Shown: one piece after another, positions 46,401 through 54,983 of the stretch
Numbering within the stretch: the stretch's first letter is position 1
Layout of the letters: each line of letters opens with the position of its first letter
Origin: Deltaproteobacteria bacterium
GTDB lineage: Bacteria; Myxococcota_A; UBA9160; PR03
Reading direction: 5' to 3'
NCBI GenBank assembly: GCA_035063765.1
Contig: JAPSFT010000006.1
Span: forward strand, 1-64,000
Length of the DNA stretch: 64,000 nt
The notes under the pieces: model-generated
Told to the model about the DNA's origin: nothing
Database searches by the model: none
What the model saw: only the letters and a program-made list of their open reading frames with translations
Translations under genes and position numbers: made by a program

Positions 46401-46883
46401 AGCGAGCACGGGCGACCCGGTTCCCGAGGCCGCGAGCCGGCTCACGACGATGCGCGCGCCGGGCTCGCTCGGTGCATCCCCGTCGTTCTCGAGCCGGACG
46501 CGGATGGAGGCCTCCGCATCCACGACCGGCCGCGCCGGGGTGACCGTCTCGACGGCGAGGCGGAGATTGGGGGGGATCCGTACCAGGCCGAACGCCAGCC
46601 GCAGGCACAGGAGCGCGTCGACGGCGTCGATGCTGCCATCGCCGAGCGGCCGGACGAAGAGCTCGTCGATCCGCTCGATCGGTGCCATGTCGACGGCCGC
46701 CCGGGTCGGCTCCGCGAGCTCGATGAGCCCGACGGCGGCGCGCAGCACCACGAGTGCATCGCCCGCGTCGACCCGGCCGTCCCCGACCGCCGGGGCGACG
46801 TCGCAACGGCCCAGGGCGCGCGCCTCGATCGGAGCCAGCCATCCCGCGGCCAGGACCACACCGAGCACGAGCGCGCGAGGCAT
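43401..46883 (-). CDS. giant exported protein: N-terminal dockerin-like pair, CARDB, PKD-like, Big-like, C-terminal cohesin-like domain
   Basis: 1160 residues from ATG 46883 (GTG 46886 has the better spacing to GGGAGG). Signal peptide 1-22. Dockerin-like pair: CDVAPAVGDGRVDAGDALVV and LGDGSIDAVDALLCLRLAFG. Then a CARDB-like domain (about 105-205), three PKD/REJ-like domains (VSDAGPDQILLEG; DPNLDPVVLAWSQEAGP; SSDPDGDPLRFAWRQLAGP), and Big_1/invasin-like repeats with ADGTPV(A/S) motifs. The C-terminal 130 residues are cohesin-like (IGSLTVSIDLPEGMSPV, GGSVQIALISAVGFHGPGRV), echoing 26485-27210. Probably a long secreted scaffold. Divergent from the secretin gene, which may export it (inference). 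Confidence 0.78.
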   Translation of the reverse strand: MPRALVLGVVLAAGWLAPIEARALGRCDVAPAVGDGRVDAGDALVVLRAAVGLIELAEPTRAAVDMAPIERIDELFVRPLGDGSIDAVDALLCLRLAFGLVRIPPNLRLAVETVTPARPVVDAEASIRVRLENDGDAPSEPGARIVVSRLAASGTGSPVLAGEAQVATSLAPGAAVTVDVAFAGGSAAGPALLQVQVQPTGVDLAPDDDVARLPIVVNGPPVSDAGPDQILLEGTGASLAGAGTDPNDDPLLFLWEQTAGPEVALAGGGAVPSFQAPDVAVETELVFELRVQDPDGLTSATDSVRIRIEPLNDPPVVSGLRVEPASPSEGVFVRLSGVVQDPNLDPVVLAWSQEAGPAISLLAAGEGGVGFTVPSLQAPTVFRFALAARDDEGAGGSATIEFTALPINEAPVAGASAPGTVLEGRTVVLDGLASSDPDGDPLRFAWRQLAGPSVTLDDPAGPVARFVAPETGAALTLRFELRVTDPAASGDTTVVAVRVDPDPAWPAALRITVTPGAFARGSEPEGLVEIEVLPRAPGAEIADGTPVALSTDLGMLRAVAGTTRLGRLRTLFTPGPEPGVATVRASVPGTSAATQTRVAVRNGADEVGRIALHADPAVVAAGTPTPVRVVAILAPADERVGRIADGTPVSFEAGAGGFPEGSDATAVAGIAVVPFAAPLEPGLVVLTASAGGMEAAAVLEIVAAGSAAGRASLRAAAPAVVAGGPGVPVLARFEPLVAGMSLAPGPVSITVTGGLLDGQTLVEREPTSAAPDLNLAPFGDFPGPGDLDRDGDGAFDGGGAREVATVLTAATPGVALVRFGAAALAIPVLASDAEPARAELATGVLALVPGLAPAGVTARISDPSGDPVPDGVPVSARASDGAVIPAGVGTIGGLASFAWQPPGSVDLAAPAWLRIRAGAAVTDLPLAVAPATDTPVAIDLSIEPRLLPVATAGAARLVATVREADGDAAADGTRVFFEASAGVPSAAWASTLAGRAEVALEGPLHGGPFDVSARIAGSAFASRAVATAARPGQVSLLLAIGDVGPIGSLTVSIDLPEGMSPVAVADGVAIEILGPPQGGVGNGFAFASFPGGSVQIALISAVGFHGPGRVLRLPLTLEPGLVATCDAFSGRIVASGTDPMAVPVPALTLACDSIVVDPSP

Positions 46884-47174
46884 CACGAGGCAGCGACCTC
46901 CCGGGCGGGAGCGGGCGGCGGTGCGAGGAGCAACGGGAACCGCAGCGCAGGGCCGGCAGGTCGGCGAGGAGCGGGGTCGGCGAGCGTCGGAGGATGCTGT
47001 CACCGACCTCCGTCGCCTGTCAACCGGAATCCGGCGCGTCACGCGCCCGTGCCTCGGACGACGGCCCTGCGCGGCTCGGCACCACCAGCAGGCGGCGCTG
47101 CCGATCGAGGTCTAGTGTCCCGGCCCAGGAATTCGCCGACATCCGGTCCCCGCTCCGGGCCGCTGGAGACCTCG
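46884..47174. other. divergent intergenic region between giant scaffold gene and secretin gene
   Basis: 291 bases without a credible gene. It carries the ribosome site GGGAGG for the minus-strand gene and GGAG for the secretin. CGGCACC at about 47077 looks like a -24 element, but the -12 GC is at the wrong distance, so no sigma-54 site is called here. Both promoters must lie in this stretch. Confidence 0.45.
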
Positions 47175-49319
47175 ATGCGCGCGCTCGCTCCCGCCGGTCG
47201 TCGATGGGGCTGCCACCTCGCCGCGACCCTGGCATGGCTTGCCTTGCTCGGCCTGCCCCTGCCGGGGGCCGCGGCGACCGAGCCCGAGCTGCGCTTCGCC
47301 CTCCACTTCGACGATGCCGAGCTCGCGCAAGTCGTGGCCGCGATTGCAGAAGCGACCGGTTCGTCGTTCCTCTTCGACGAGCGGCTCCGGGGTCGCGTCA
47401 CCCTGCACGTCCCCCGGCGGGTGGACGCCGAAGAGGCGATCGAGATCCTGAACGTGGCGCTCGAGCTTCGCGGGTTCGTTGCCGTCCCCACCCCGGCCGG
47501 CCCGCTGCGCATCGCCCCGCTCGAGGACTCGAAGTCGCTCGCACCGTTGCAGGAGGCGCCGAAGCGAACGGGGGCGTTGGCGATGACGATCCACGATCTC
47601 GAGTACGTAGAGCCGGACGCCCTCGTGCCGATCCTGTCTCCGCTGCTGGGCAAGGACGGCCTGGTGGTGCCGCTCCCTTCGCGACCGACGCTGGTGCTCG
47701 CGGGGACCGGCGCCGAGCTCCAGCGCCTGCTCCAGATCGTCTCCGCCCTCGATGTGCGGGAGCGGGAGAAGCTGGCGCTCTTCCGCCCGCACCGCCGCAG
47801 CGCCGCCGAGCTGCAGCCCGTCCTCGAGGCTGCCCTGGAGCCGCCGCGCGGCGCGCGAGCACCGCGGGTGCTGGCGGTCGATCCTGGCAATGCGCTGCTG
47901 GTGATCGGACCGCCGGCGTCCGTCGTGCGGGCCCGTGAGCTGATCGGACGGCTCGATCAGCTGCCGCCCGCGCTCGGCAGCATCGAGGTCGTGCAGCTCG
48001 CCTATGCCGACGCCGAGGATCTGGCCGAGACGCTGGCGCAGCTCGAGAGCGGGAATCCGCTCGCCCGTCCCGAGCGGGACGCGGCAACGACCATCCTGCA
48101 GGAGCAGTCGTGGTCGGCCGTTCCCTACCCGGCAGGAAATGCCCTGCTCCTCCGTGCCGGCCCCGAGGCCATGCGCGAGCTGATGCGGCTGATCGATCTC
48201 CTCGATCGTCCCCCGACCCTGATCCGTGTCGACGCCCAGGTCATCGAGCTGCTGGCCGCGGAGGGACGCGATCTGGCGATCGACGCCCTCTTCACGGGGG
48301 GAATCGGATCGGGCAACGACGGCAGCTACGCGATCCAGTCGATCACCAGCGGCTCGGGTGATCTGCTCGCCGGGACGGCGCCCGGACGTGTCTTCGACCT
48401 CACCAACGGCGTCTCGCTGGTGCCCGGGCCGGACGGCCAGCCGATCGCCGTCCCCGACCAGCAGGTCGCCGTCCTCGCCGAGGCGCAGGGGATCCATGCC
48501 CGGATCCTGCTCGAGCCCCGCTTGACGCTGCTGAACGGGGACGAGGGGGAGATCTCGGTCGGCGACAACCTGCCGATCCCGGTATCGGCGGCTCCTGCCG
48601 AAGGCGTCGTCACCGATCCGTTGCAGACCAACGTCCAGATCGAACGCCAGGACGTCGCCACCGTGTTGCGGGTCCGGGCGACGACCAGCCAGGACACGAA
48701 GGCCCCGATCCGCCTCGAGCTCAGCGTCGAATCGAACTTCCTGGGCCCATCGCTCGCCGGGGACGTCGACCTGGTCGGCCCGACGATCCGCACGCGGCGC
48801 CTCGAGGCCGTGCTGGCCCTCGCGGACGGCGAGCTGCTGCTGGTGGGCGGACGCTCGCTGCCGCTCCGGACACGTCAGGGAACCGGCATCCCCTTCCTGC
48901 GGAGCATTCCCGTCCTCGGCTGGGCGGTACGCTCGGAACGGAGTCGCCGCGTCGAGTCGACGCTCGCGATCCTCGTGCGCGCGCAGACGCTGCGCGATCC
49001 CGCGCTCGTCGAGGCCGACACGATCCGTTCGCGGTGGGCCTTCCAACGGCATCTCGAACGCCTCGCCCCGCTGCAGGGACGGACGGACGCTCCTTGGGCG
49101 GTGCACCTCGGCTCCGGCGGAGCCGGGGAGTGCAACCCGTTGTCGCGTACGATCTCCGCGACGAGCGGACGCCTCCTCGTGGTGCCCCGGGCCGAGCCCG
49201 AGGATGCGGTCTGCGACCTCGTGCTGGTCGACTTCGAGACGCTCGGCCAGGCGGCCCGTGCGGCCGAGCGTCTCTCTCGCGAAGGCTGGCACCCGCGCCT
49301 CGTCGCCCTCCCGCCCTGA
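47175..49319 (+). CDS. gspD: GspD-type secretin (outer-membrane channel)
   Basis: 714 residues; ATG 47175 with GGAG seven bases upstream. Signal peptide 1-33. An N0-like domain (LHFDDAELAQVVAAIAEATG) is followed by N1-N3 repeats (MTIHDLEYVEPDALVPIL; LFRPHRRSAAELQPVLEA; VVQLAYADAEDLAETLAQL). The secretin core has LLEPRLTLLNGDEGEISVGD and the signature GIPFLRSIPVLGWAVRSE. About 100 extra residues follow, ending in a SPOR-like LVDFETLGQAARAAERLSRE. The family forms the outer-membrane gate of type II secretion. No other gsp gene is present in the window, so it is an orphan or the rest lies elsewhere. Confidence 0.9.
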   Translation: MRALAPAGRRWGCHLAATLAWLALLGLPLPGAAATEPELRFALHFDDAELAQVVAAIAEATGSSFLFDERLRGRVTLHVPRRVDAEEAIEILNVALELRGFVAVPTPAGPLRIAPLEDSKSLAPLQEAPKRTGALAMTIHDLEYVEPDALVPILSPLLGKDGLVVPLPSRPTLVLAGTGAELQRLLQIVSALDVREREKLALFRPHRRSAAELQPVLEAALEPPRGARAPRVLAVDPGNALLVIGPPASVVRARELIGRLDQLPPALGSIEVVQLAYADAEDLAETLAQLESGNPLARPERDAATTILQEQSWSAVPYPAGNALLLRAGPEAMRELMRLIDLLDRPPTLIRVDAQVIELLAAEGRDLAIDALFTGGIGSGNDGSYAIQSITSGSGDLLAGTAPGRVFDLTNGVSLVPGPDGQPIAVPDQQVAVLAEAQGIHARILLEPRLTLLNGDEGEISVGDNLPIPVSAAPAEGVVTDPLQTNVQIERQDVATVLRVRATTSQDTKAPIRLELSVESNFLGPSLAGDVDLVGPTIRTRRLEAVLALADGELLLVGGRSLPLRTRQGTGIPFLRSIPVLGWAVRSERSRRVESTLAILVRAQTLRDPALVEADTIRSRWAFQRHLERLAPLQGRTDAPWAVHLGSGGAGECNPLSRTISATSGRLLVVPRAEPEDAVCDLVLVDFETLGQAARAAERLSREGWHPRLVALPP

Positions 49320-49395
49320 TCGCCTCCCGGGCGCGGGGTCCCGAGCGCCGCGCGCGAATCCCCCCGGCCGCCCGCCGGCACGCTCCGCTGGCGCT

Positions 49396-51345
49396 TCAGA
49401 TCTCGATCTGCGCGCCGAGCTCGACCACGCGGTTCGGCGGCAGGCCGAAGAACTGCGTCGCCGGGCGCGAGTTGCGCGAGAGATAGGCGAACAGCGCCTT
49501 GCGCCAGCGCGCCATCCTCGACGGGCCGCCGGTCAGCAGGGTTTCGCGGCCGAGGAAGTAGGAGGTGTCGTCGAGGTCGACCGCCAGGCCCTCGGCGAGG
49601 CACACGGCGAGCAGCCGCGGTACGTGCGGGGTCTGCATGAAGCCGTAGCGCGCCTGGACCCGCCAGAAGCCGTCGCCGACCTCCTCGACCTCGAAGTTGC
49701 GGCCGAAGGGAACCGCCGGAACCTGCTCGGTCGTGATCGAGAGCAGCACGACCTGTTCGTGGAGCATCTTGTTGTGCTTCACGTGGTGGAGCAGCACGGG
49801 CGGGATGCCGTGGGGGTTGGACGTCATGAAGACGGCGGTCCCCGGGACCCGCGGCAGCCCGTGCGAGCGCACGTCGGCGAGGAACACGTCGACCGGCATC
49901 GTGCCGGCGATGAAGTAGCGCGCCAGGTCCTCGCGCCCCTGCCGCCAGGTCGTCATCACGACGACGAGCACGGCGCCGAGCACCAGCGGCACCCAGCCGC
50001 CGTGCTCGACCTTGGTCAGGTTCGCGCCCAGGAACGCCGCGTCGACCAGCAGGAAGCCGCTCGCGAGGCTCGCGGCGGCCGGCAGGCTCCAGCCCCAGAC
50101 GCCGCGCGCCAGCCCGAAGAACAGGATCGAGGTCATCGTCATCGTGCCGGTCACGGCGATCCCGTAGGCGGCCGCGAGCCGGCTCGAGGAGCCGAAGCCC
50201 AGCACCAGCGCAAGGCACACGAGCAGGAGGAACCAGTTGATCTCCGGCACGTAGATCTGGCCCTCGGTCTCCCCGGAGGTGTGCACGATCCGCATGCGCG
50301 GGAAGAAGCCGAGCTGGATGGCGCTGCGCGTCAGCGAGTAGGCGCCCGAGATCAGCGCCTGGGAGGCGATGATCGCCGCGAGCGTCGCGAGCACGAGCAT
50401 CGGGTAGAGCCAGAGGCCCGGCGCCAGCGCGTAGAAGGGGTTCGTCACCGCAACGCCGCCCTCGAGCAGGACGGCGCCCTGACCCAGGTAGTTGAGTACC
50501 AGCGCCGGCATGACGACGGCGTACCAGGCGGTCCGGATCGGCCGTGCGCCGAAGTGACCCATGTCGGTGTAGAGTGCTTCACTGCCGGTCACCACCAGCA
50601 CCACCGAGGCGAGCAGCAGGAAGGCGGTGACGCCGTGCTCGGCGAGGAAGCGGATCGCGTGCAGGGGGCTCACCGCCGCGAGCACGCCCGGCTGGCGCAG
50701 CGCGGCGATCGCGCCGGCCGTGCCGATCGCCACGAACCACGCGAGCATCACCCAGCCGAACACCGAGCCGATCCGGCCGGTGCCGAAGCGCTGGACCGAG
50801 AACAGCCCGATCAGGAGCACGACCGTGATCGGCACGACGGCGTCGCGCAGGGCGGGCGTCGCAATCTCGATGCCCTCGATCGCGCTCAGGATCGAGATCG
50901 CCGGCGTGATCGCGCCGTCGCCGTAGAGGAGGCCCGCGCCGATCAGGGCGAGCAGCGGCGCGATGCGCCGCCAGCGGGCACTCTGCGAGTCGCGCTGGAG
51001 CGCCAGCAGGGCGAGGATCCCGCCCTCGCCCTCGTTGTCCGCGCGCATGATGAAGGTCAGGTACTTGACGCACACCACCAGCACGAGCGCCCACACCACC
51101 AGCGAGAGGACGCCCAGCACGTTGGCCTCGCTGAGCGCGACCCCGTGCGAGCCGTGGAAGCACTCGCGGAGCGCGTAGAGCGGCGAGGTGCCGATGTCGC
51201 CGTAGACGACCCCGATCGCGCCGAGCGCGAGCGCCGGGAGGCCGACCTCCGGGGCCGCCGGCGCGCCGGGAGCCGCGGCAACGGCGCGCGGTGGCCCGGC
51301 CCCGGTCGGGAGCTCGCGGGTTCCGGAGGACGGATCGGACGCCAT
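49396..51345 (-). CDS. kup: Kup-type potassium uptake protein
   Basis: 649 residues from ATG 51345. The family start motif ALGAIGVVYGDIGTSPLYALRECF lies near residue 38, followed by twelve hydrophobic helices up to about 430 (for example GILALLALQRDS, GDGAITPAISILSAIEGIE, GSEALYTDMGHFG) and a cytoplasmic C-terminal domain (MPVDVFLADVRSHGLPRVPGTAVF). Kup carriers import K+ with protons across the inner membrane. Full length for the family. Convergent with the secretin gene; a monocistronic unit, 65 bases downstream of the adaptor gene. Confidence 0.93.
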   Translation of the reverse strand: MASDPSSGTRELPTGAGPPRAVAAAPGAPAAPEVGLPALALGAIGVVYGDIGTSPLYALRECFHGSHGVALSEANVLGVLSLVVWALVLVVCVKYLTFIMRADNEGEGGILALLALQRDSQSARWRRIAPLLALIGAGLLYGDGAITPAISILSAIEGIEIATPALRDAVVPITVVLLIGLFSVQRFGTGRIGSVFGWVMLAWFVAIGTAGAIAALRQPGVLAAVSPLHAIRFLAEHGVTAFLLLASVVLVVTGSEALYTDMGHFGARPIRTAWYAVVMPALVLNYLGQGAVLLEGGVAVTNPFYALAPGLWLYPMLVLATLAAIIASQALISGAYSLTRSAIQLGFFPRMRIVHTSGETEGQIYVPEINWFLLLVCLALVLGFGSSSRLAAAYGIAVTGTMTMTSILFFGLARGVWGWSLPAAASLASGFLLVDAAFLGANLTKVEHGGWVPLVLGAVLVVVMTTWRQGREDLARYFIAGTMPVDVFLADVRSHGLPRVPGTAVFMTSNPHGIPPVLLHHVKHNKMLHEQVVLLSITTEQVPAVPFGRNFEVEEVGDGFWRVQARYGFMQTPHVPRLLAVCLAEGLAVDLDDTSYFLGRETLLTGGPSRMARWRKALFAYLSRNSRPATQFFGLPPNRVVELGAQIEI

Positions 51346-51410
51346 CGGAGCGGGAACCGTGACCGGGAACGGGGCGGCTCGCAAGCTCGGGGCTCCCGGG
51401 CCGGAGCCCG

Positions 51411-52637
51411 TCAGTCCGCCGCCATCTCGACCGCCTGGCCCTCGCGCAGCCCCTCGGCCTCGCCCACCACCAGCGCCTCGCCGCCCGAGAGGCCCTTCGC
51501 GACCACCACCCGATCGGCGCCCGAGGGGCCGGCCAGCGCGAGGGGCTGGCGCCGCAGCCGGCCCTCCGTCACCACCCAGGCGAAGGGATCGCCTTCGCCC
51601 CCGCGCACCGCCGCCCGCGGCGCCAGGACGGCACCCTCCCCCCCGGCGCCCTCACCCGCAGCGGCCGGCTCCGCCTCGGCCAGGAAGGCGACGCGCACGC
51701 TCATGTCGGGCCGCAGCCATCCGTCGGGGTCCAGGATCCCGACCTCGACCTTGAGCGTGCCCTTCTGGCGGTTGATCTGGGGATACATCTTCACGACCCG
51801 CGCCGCGTAGCGGCGGTCGGGATAGGCGTCGGGCACCACCTCGGCGGCCTGGCCCATCGCGACGCGCGCGAGGTCCGCCTCGTTCACGTCGAGCTCGGCG
51901 CGCAGGTCGTCGAGGTTCGCCATCCGGACGAGCTCGCCCGAGCCCTCGAAGCCGCCCGGCACCGCGATCTCGCCCACCTCCTTGAACTTCTCGAGGATCA
52001 CGCCCGCCGTGGGCGCACGCACGACGGTGTCCTCGAGATCGACCTCGCGGCGCGCGATCTCGGCCTCGAGCCGCGCCGCCTCGGCCTCGGCCACCCGCAG
52101 CGCGTTCACGCGCAGGTCGAGGTCGGAGCGCGAGGCGACGTCGCGCTCGACGAGCTCGCGGGTACGCGCGAGCTCCTTGCGCTGGAGCTCGACGTCGGCG
52201 CGCGCGCGCAGCAGGCTCGCGCGCGCCTCGCGCAGGGCGGCCTCGTAGGAGCGCGCATCCAGGCGCACCAGCGCCTGCCCCGCCTCGACCCGCTCGCCCT
52301 CCTCGACCAGGTACTCCTCGATCCGGCTCGGCACGCGCACGCCGAGCGAGATGTAGCGCTCGCCCGTCACCACGTAGCCCGAGCCGGTGAGCACCTGCGC
52401 GGCCGGCGCCGCGCCGCCCTCGCTGCGCTCGGCGTAGGCGACGCGCACGACGGGGGTCCCGCCGAGCACGAGCCGCAGCCCGATGCCGGCCGCGGCGAGG
52501 AGCGCGATCCCAAGCGCGGCCCACCGGAGCCGGCGCCCGCGCGGCGGCCGCGCGCGCACCGCGGCCCCGCGATCGATGCGCAGCGACTCGAGCTCCTCGC
52601 GCGCGCTCCTCCGCTCCGCCTCCATCGTCTCCCTCAC
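51411..52637 (-). CDS. HlyD/MacA-type periplasmic adaptor
   Basis: 408 residues from GTG 52637, overlapping the permease stop (GTGA); ATG 52625 is an alternative. One membrane anchor (about 40-60, WAALGIALLAAAGIGL). Lipoyl halves: SRIEEYLVEEGERVEAGQALVRLD and VVRAPTAGVILEKFKEVGEIAVP, with a coiled-coil hairpin between them (ARADVELQRKELARTRELVERD). Then beta-barrel and membrane-proximal domains (RLRRQPLAL, VVAKGLSGGEALVVG). It links an inner-membrane ABC transporter to the outer membrane or acts as a periplasmic conduit. Last gene of the four-gene ABC operon starting at 55687. Confidence 0.88.
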   Translation of the reverse strand: MRETMEAERRSAREELESLRIDRGAAVRARPPRGRRLRWAALGIALLAAAGIGLRLVLGGTPVVRVAYAERSEGGAAPAAQVLTGSGYVVTGERYISLGVRVPSRIEEYLVEEGERVEAGQALVRLDARSYEAALREARASLLRARADVELQRKELARTRELVERDVASRSDLDLRVNALRVAEAEAARLEAEIARREVDLEDTVVRAPTAGVILEKFKEVGEIAVPGGFEGSGELVRMANLDDLRAELDVNEADLARVAMGQAAEVVPDAYPDRRYAARVVKMYPQINRQKGTLKVEVGILDPDGWLRPDMSVRVAFLAEAEPAAAGEGAGGEGAVLAPRAAVRGGEGDPFAWVVTEGRLRRQPLALAGPSGADRVVVAKGLSGGEALVVGEAEGLREGQAVEMAAD

Positions 52638-53812
52638 GCCTTGCGCAGCGCCTCGACCGGGCGCAGCCGGGCCGCCCGCGAGGCGGGAAAGAAGCCCCCC
52701 ACCAGCCCGATCGCCAGCGCCAGCCCGAGCGCCGTCACGAGGTCCCCGGCCCCGACCCGGAGCTGGACGACGTTGGTCGTGAAGGTGGCGGCGCCGAAAC
52801 CGATCCCGCCGAGGAGCTGCGAGACCACCCGGCCGAGCAGCGCCGCCACCGCCGCGCCCACCGCAAAGCCGGCCAGCGCCACCGCCAGCGCCTCGACGAG
52901 GAACGACGTCAGGATCGCGAGGCGCGAGAAGCCGAGCGCGCGCAGGGTCCCGATCTCGGCGCGCCGCGCCTGCACCGCGGCGTAGAGCGTGTTGGTGGCG
53001 CCGAAGGCCGCGCCGACGCCGGCCAGCACCGCGAGCCCGATCACGATCAGGTAGAAGACGTTCGCCGACTCCGCCTGCTCGGCGTAGTACTCGCTCTCGG
53101 GCCGGGCCTCGAGCGCCCAGCGCGGGTCGTCGTCCACCCGGCGCACGAGCGCGTCGCGGTCGGCGCCGTCGGCCAGGCGCAGGCGCACGCCCGAGTAGGG
53201 GACGGGACGCTTGGCGTCGTTGGCGAGCTCGCGCACGTCCACCCAGACCTCGCTCTCGAACGAGGAGCCGCCGGCGTCGAAGCGGCCCACCACCTTCCAG
53301 GTGCCGCGCCCGAAGCGGAGCTCGTCGCCCACCCGGGTGCCGACGTAGCGGCCCGCCACCCCGCTGCCGACGATCGCCTCGCCGCTCGAGGGCTCGAACA
53401 TGCGCCCCTCGACGAGCTCCACCTCGTCGTGCACGCGCAGCGCCACCGGCTCGACGCCGCGCACCAGCACGTTCTCGCGCCCGCCGCCCTCGCGGTGGAA
53501 GAAGGGCTGCACGACCAGCTCCGGCGAGGCCAGGGGCTCGTCCTCGGGCCCGCGCGCGACGCCGTCGAAGTAGCGCAGCGCCTGGAAGGCCTCGAGCGGC
53601 AGCAGGCTCGAGCCGTCGTTGGTCGAGCCCTTGCGCAGCACGATCAGGTTGCGCGGGTGGCCGGTGCTCACGAGGGTCCGCTTCAGGCTCGAGACGAGCC
53701 CCGAGAAGAGCGTCGTGGCCACCACGACCAGCGCCACCACGGCGACCGTGAGCAGCGTGCGCGTGCGGCGCGCCGCCAGGTTCGCGAGCGGGTAGCGGAG
53801 CGGGAGGAACAC
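52634..53812 (-). CDS. FtsX/MacB-type ABC permease (second)
   Basis: 392 residues; GTG 53812 starts one base after the TAG of the upstream permease gene. One helix near the N-terminus (LLTVAVVALVVVATTLFSGLV), a periplasmic MacB-like core domain (about 45-260, with SGEAIVGSGVAGRYVGTRVGD) and three C-terminal helices including ARRAEIGTLRALGFSRLAILT, the FtsX-domain signature. Pairs with the other permease to make an ABC transporter of the mechanotransmission type, moving lipids, lipoproteins or small molecules through the adaptor. Confidence 0.88.
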   Translation of the reverse strand: MFLPLRYPLANLAARRTRTLLTVAVVALVVVATTLFSGLVSSLKRTLVSTGHPRNLIVLRKGSTNDGSSLLPLEAFQALRYFDGVARGPEDEPLASPELVVQPFFHREGGGRENVLVRGVEPVALRVHDEVELVEGRMFEPSSGEAIVGSGVAGRYVGTRVGDELRFGRGTWKVVGRFDAGGSSFESEVWVDVRELANDAKRPVPYSGVRLRLADGADRDALVRRVDDDPRWALEARPESEYYAEQAESANVFYLIVIGLAVLAGVGAAFGATNTLYAAVQARRAEIGTLRALGFSRLAILTSFLVEALAVALAGFAVGAAVAALLGRVVSQLLGGIGFGAATFTTNVVQLRVGAGDLVTALGLALAIGLVGGFFPASRAARLRPVEALRKA

Positions 53813-53813
53813 C

Positions 53814-54983
53814 CTAGAAGACCTCGCGCAGGGTCTGGGCGACCGGCCGCCGGGCTGCCCCGAAGGAGGGCACGACGCCCGCGAGCATGCCGACGAAGAA
53901 GGCGAGGAACACGCCCTGGACCAGGATCGTGTTGGTGACGACGAAGCTCCCGAGCGGACCCAGCGCCGGGCTCCAGCCCGACACGCTCTCGTGCAGGAAG
54001 GCGGTGATGCCGAGCGCCGCCAGCGCGCCGAGCACACCGCCCAGCGTCGAGAGCAGCGTCGCCTCCGCAAACAGGGTCGTGAACACGAGGCGGCGCGAGA
54101 AGCCGAGCGCCTTCAGCACCGCGATCTCGCCCATCCGCTCGCGGACCGCCATGCTGGCGGTGTTGGCGGCGATGAACACGATGCACAGCGCCACGAGCCC
54201 GGTCACGATCAGGATCACGGTCACGAAGCCCTCGAGCATGCCGAAGAAGTTCGCGAAGTAGCTCTTCTCGGTCTCGGTGACGGTCTCGGCCTCGCTGTTG
54301 CGGAAGGTGCCGTCGATCTGCGCCATCAGCGGGCTCACCTGGTCCGGGTCGTCCACGCGCACCCAGATCGTGCCCAGGAAGTCGAGGCTCCTGCGCCCGG
54401 CGGCGCGCAGCGCCTGGTCCAGGTACTCGCGCTGGAACCACAGGTGCGGAGCCTGCGCGTCGGGGATCTCGCCGACGATCTGGAACTCGAGGTCCACCGG
54501 GAAGATGGTGCCCCGGAGCGTGATCCGGTCGCCGATCTTCCAGCCCTGTTTCTCGAGCGTGCCGCGCCCGACGATCGCCGCGTCGCGGTAGCGGCGGAAT
54601 GCGTCGAGCTGTGCGGGCGCGATGCCCCAGTCCTCCCACACCACCGCGACCGCATCCGGCTCGACCGCGAAGTTCGGGAACTCGACGCCCTTCTCGATCC
54701 GGAAGGCGCCGCCGTACCAGGTCCAGCTCGCGGCGTCCACGACGCCCGGCATCGCGCGCACCTTCTGGAGGTAGGAGTAGGGCAGCGGGTAGACGAGCCC
54801 CGCCTTGTTCAGCACCACCAGGCGGGTGTTGGAGGCGAGCTCGTTCAGGATGCGGTCGAGGCCGCCCGGCATGGTGAGCAGCAGGCAGACCAGCGCCACC
54901 GCGAGCGCGATGGCGCCGGCCGTGAGCGCGCTGCGCAGCTTGTTGCGCGCGAGATTGGCCCAGATCAGGGGCAGGAACTTCAC
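53814..54983 (-). CDS. FtsX/MacB-type ABC permease (first)
   Basis: 389 residues; GTG 54983 overlaps the ATPase stop (GTGA). First helix LRSALTAGAIALAVALVCLLL, periplasmic core (about 45-260), then MAVRERMGEIAVLKALGFSR, the FtsX-domain coupling motif, and three helices ending GVVPSFGAARRPVAQTL. Two separate, diverged permeases suggest a heterodimer, as in LolCE-like transporters, rather than a MacB homodimer. The substrate is unknown. Confidence 0.88.
   Translation of the reverse strand: MKFLPLIWANLARNKLRSALTAGAIALAVALVCLLLTMPGGLDRILNELASNTRLVVLNKAGLVYPLPYSYLQKVRAMPGVVDAASWTWYGGAFRIEKGVEFPNFAVEPDAVAVVWEDWGIAPAQLDAFRRYRDAAIVGRGTLEKQGWKIGDRITLRGTIFPVDLEFQIVGEIPDAQAPHLWFQREYLDQALRAAGRRSLDFLGTIWVRVDDPDQVSPLMAQIDGTFRNSEAETVTETEKSYFANFFGMLEGFVTVILIVTGLVALCIVFIAANTASMAVRERMGEIAVLKALGFSRRLVFTTLFAEATLLSTLGGVLGALAALGITAFLHESVSGWSPALGPLGSFVVTNTILVQGVFLAFFVGMLAGVVPSFGAARRPVAQTLREVF

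Noticed and set aside
47077-47095. Possible sigma-54 promoter CGGCACC upstream of the secretin
   Set aside because: The -12 GC is at the wrong spacing and no TTGC follows.
43569-47174. In-frame upstream extension of the secretin gene (about 1200 codons)
   Set aside because: It is antisense to the multi-domain exported protein and lacks domains; the secretin has its own ATG, ribosome site and signal peptide at 47175.
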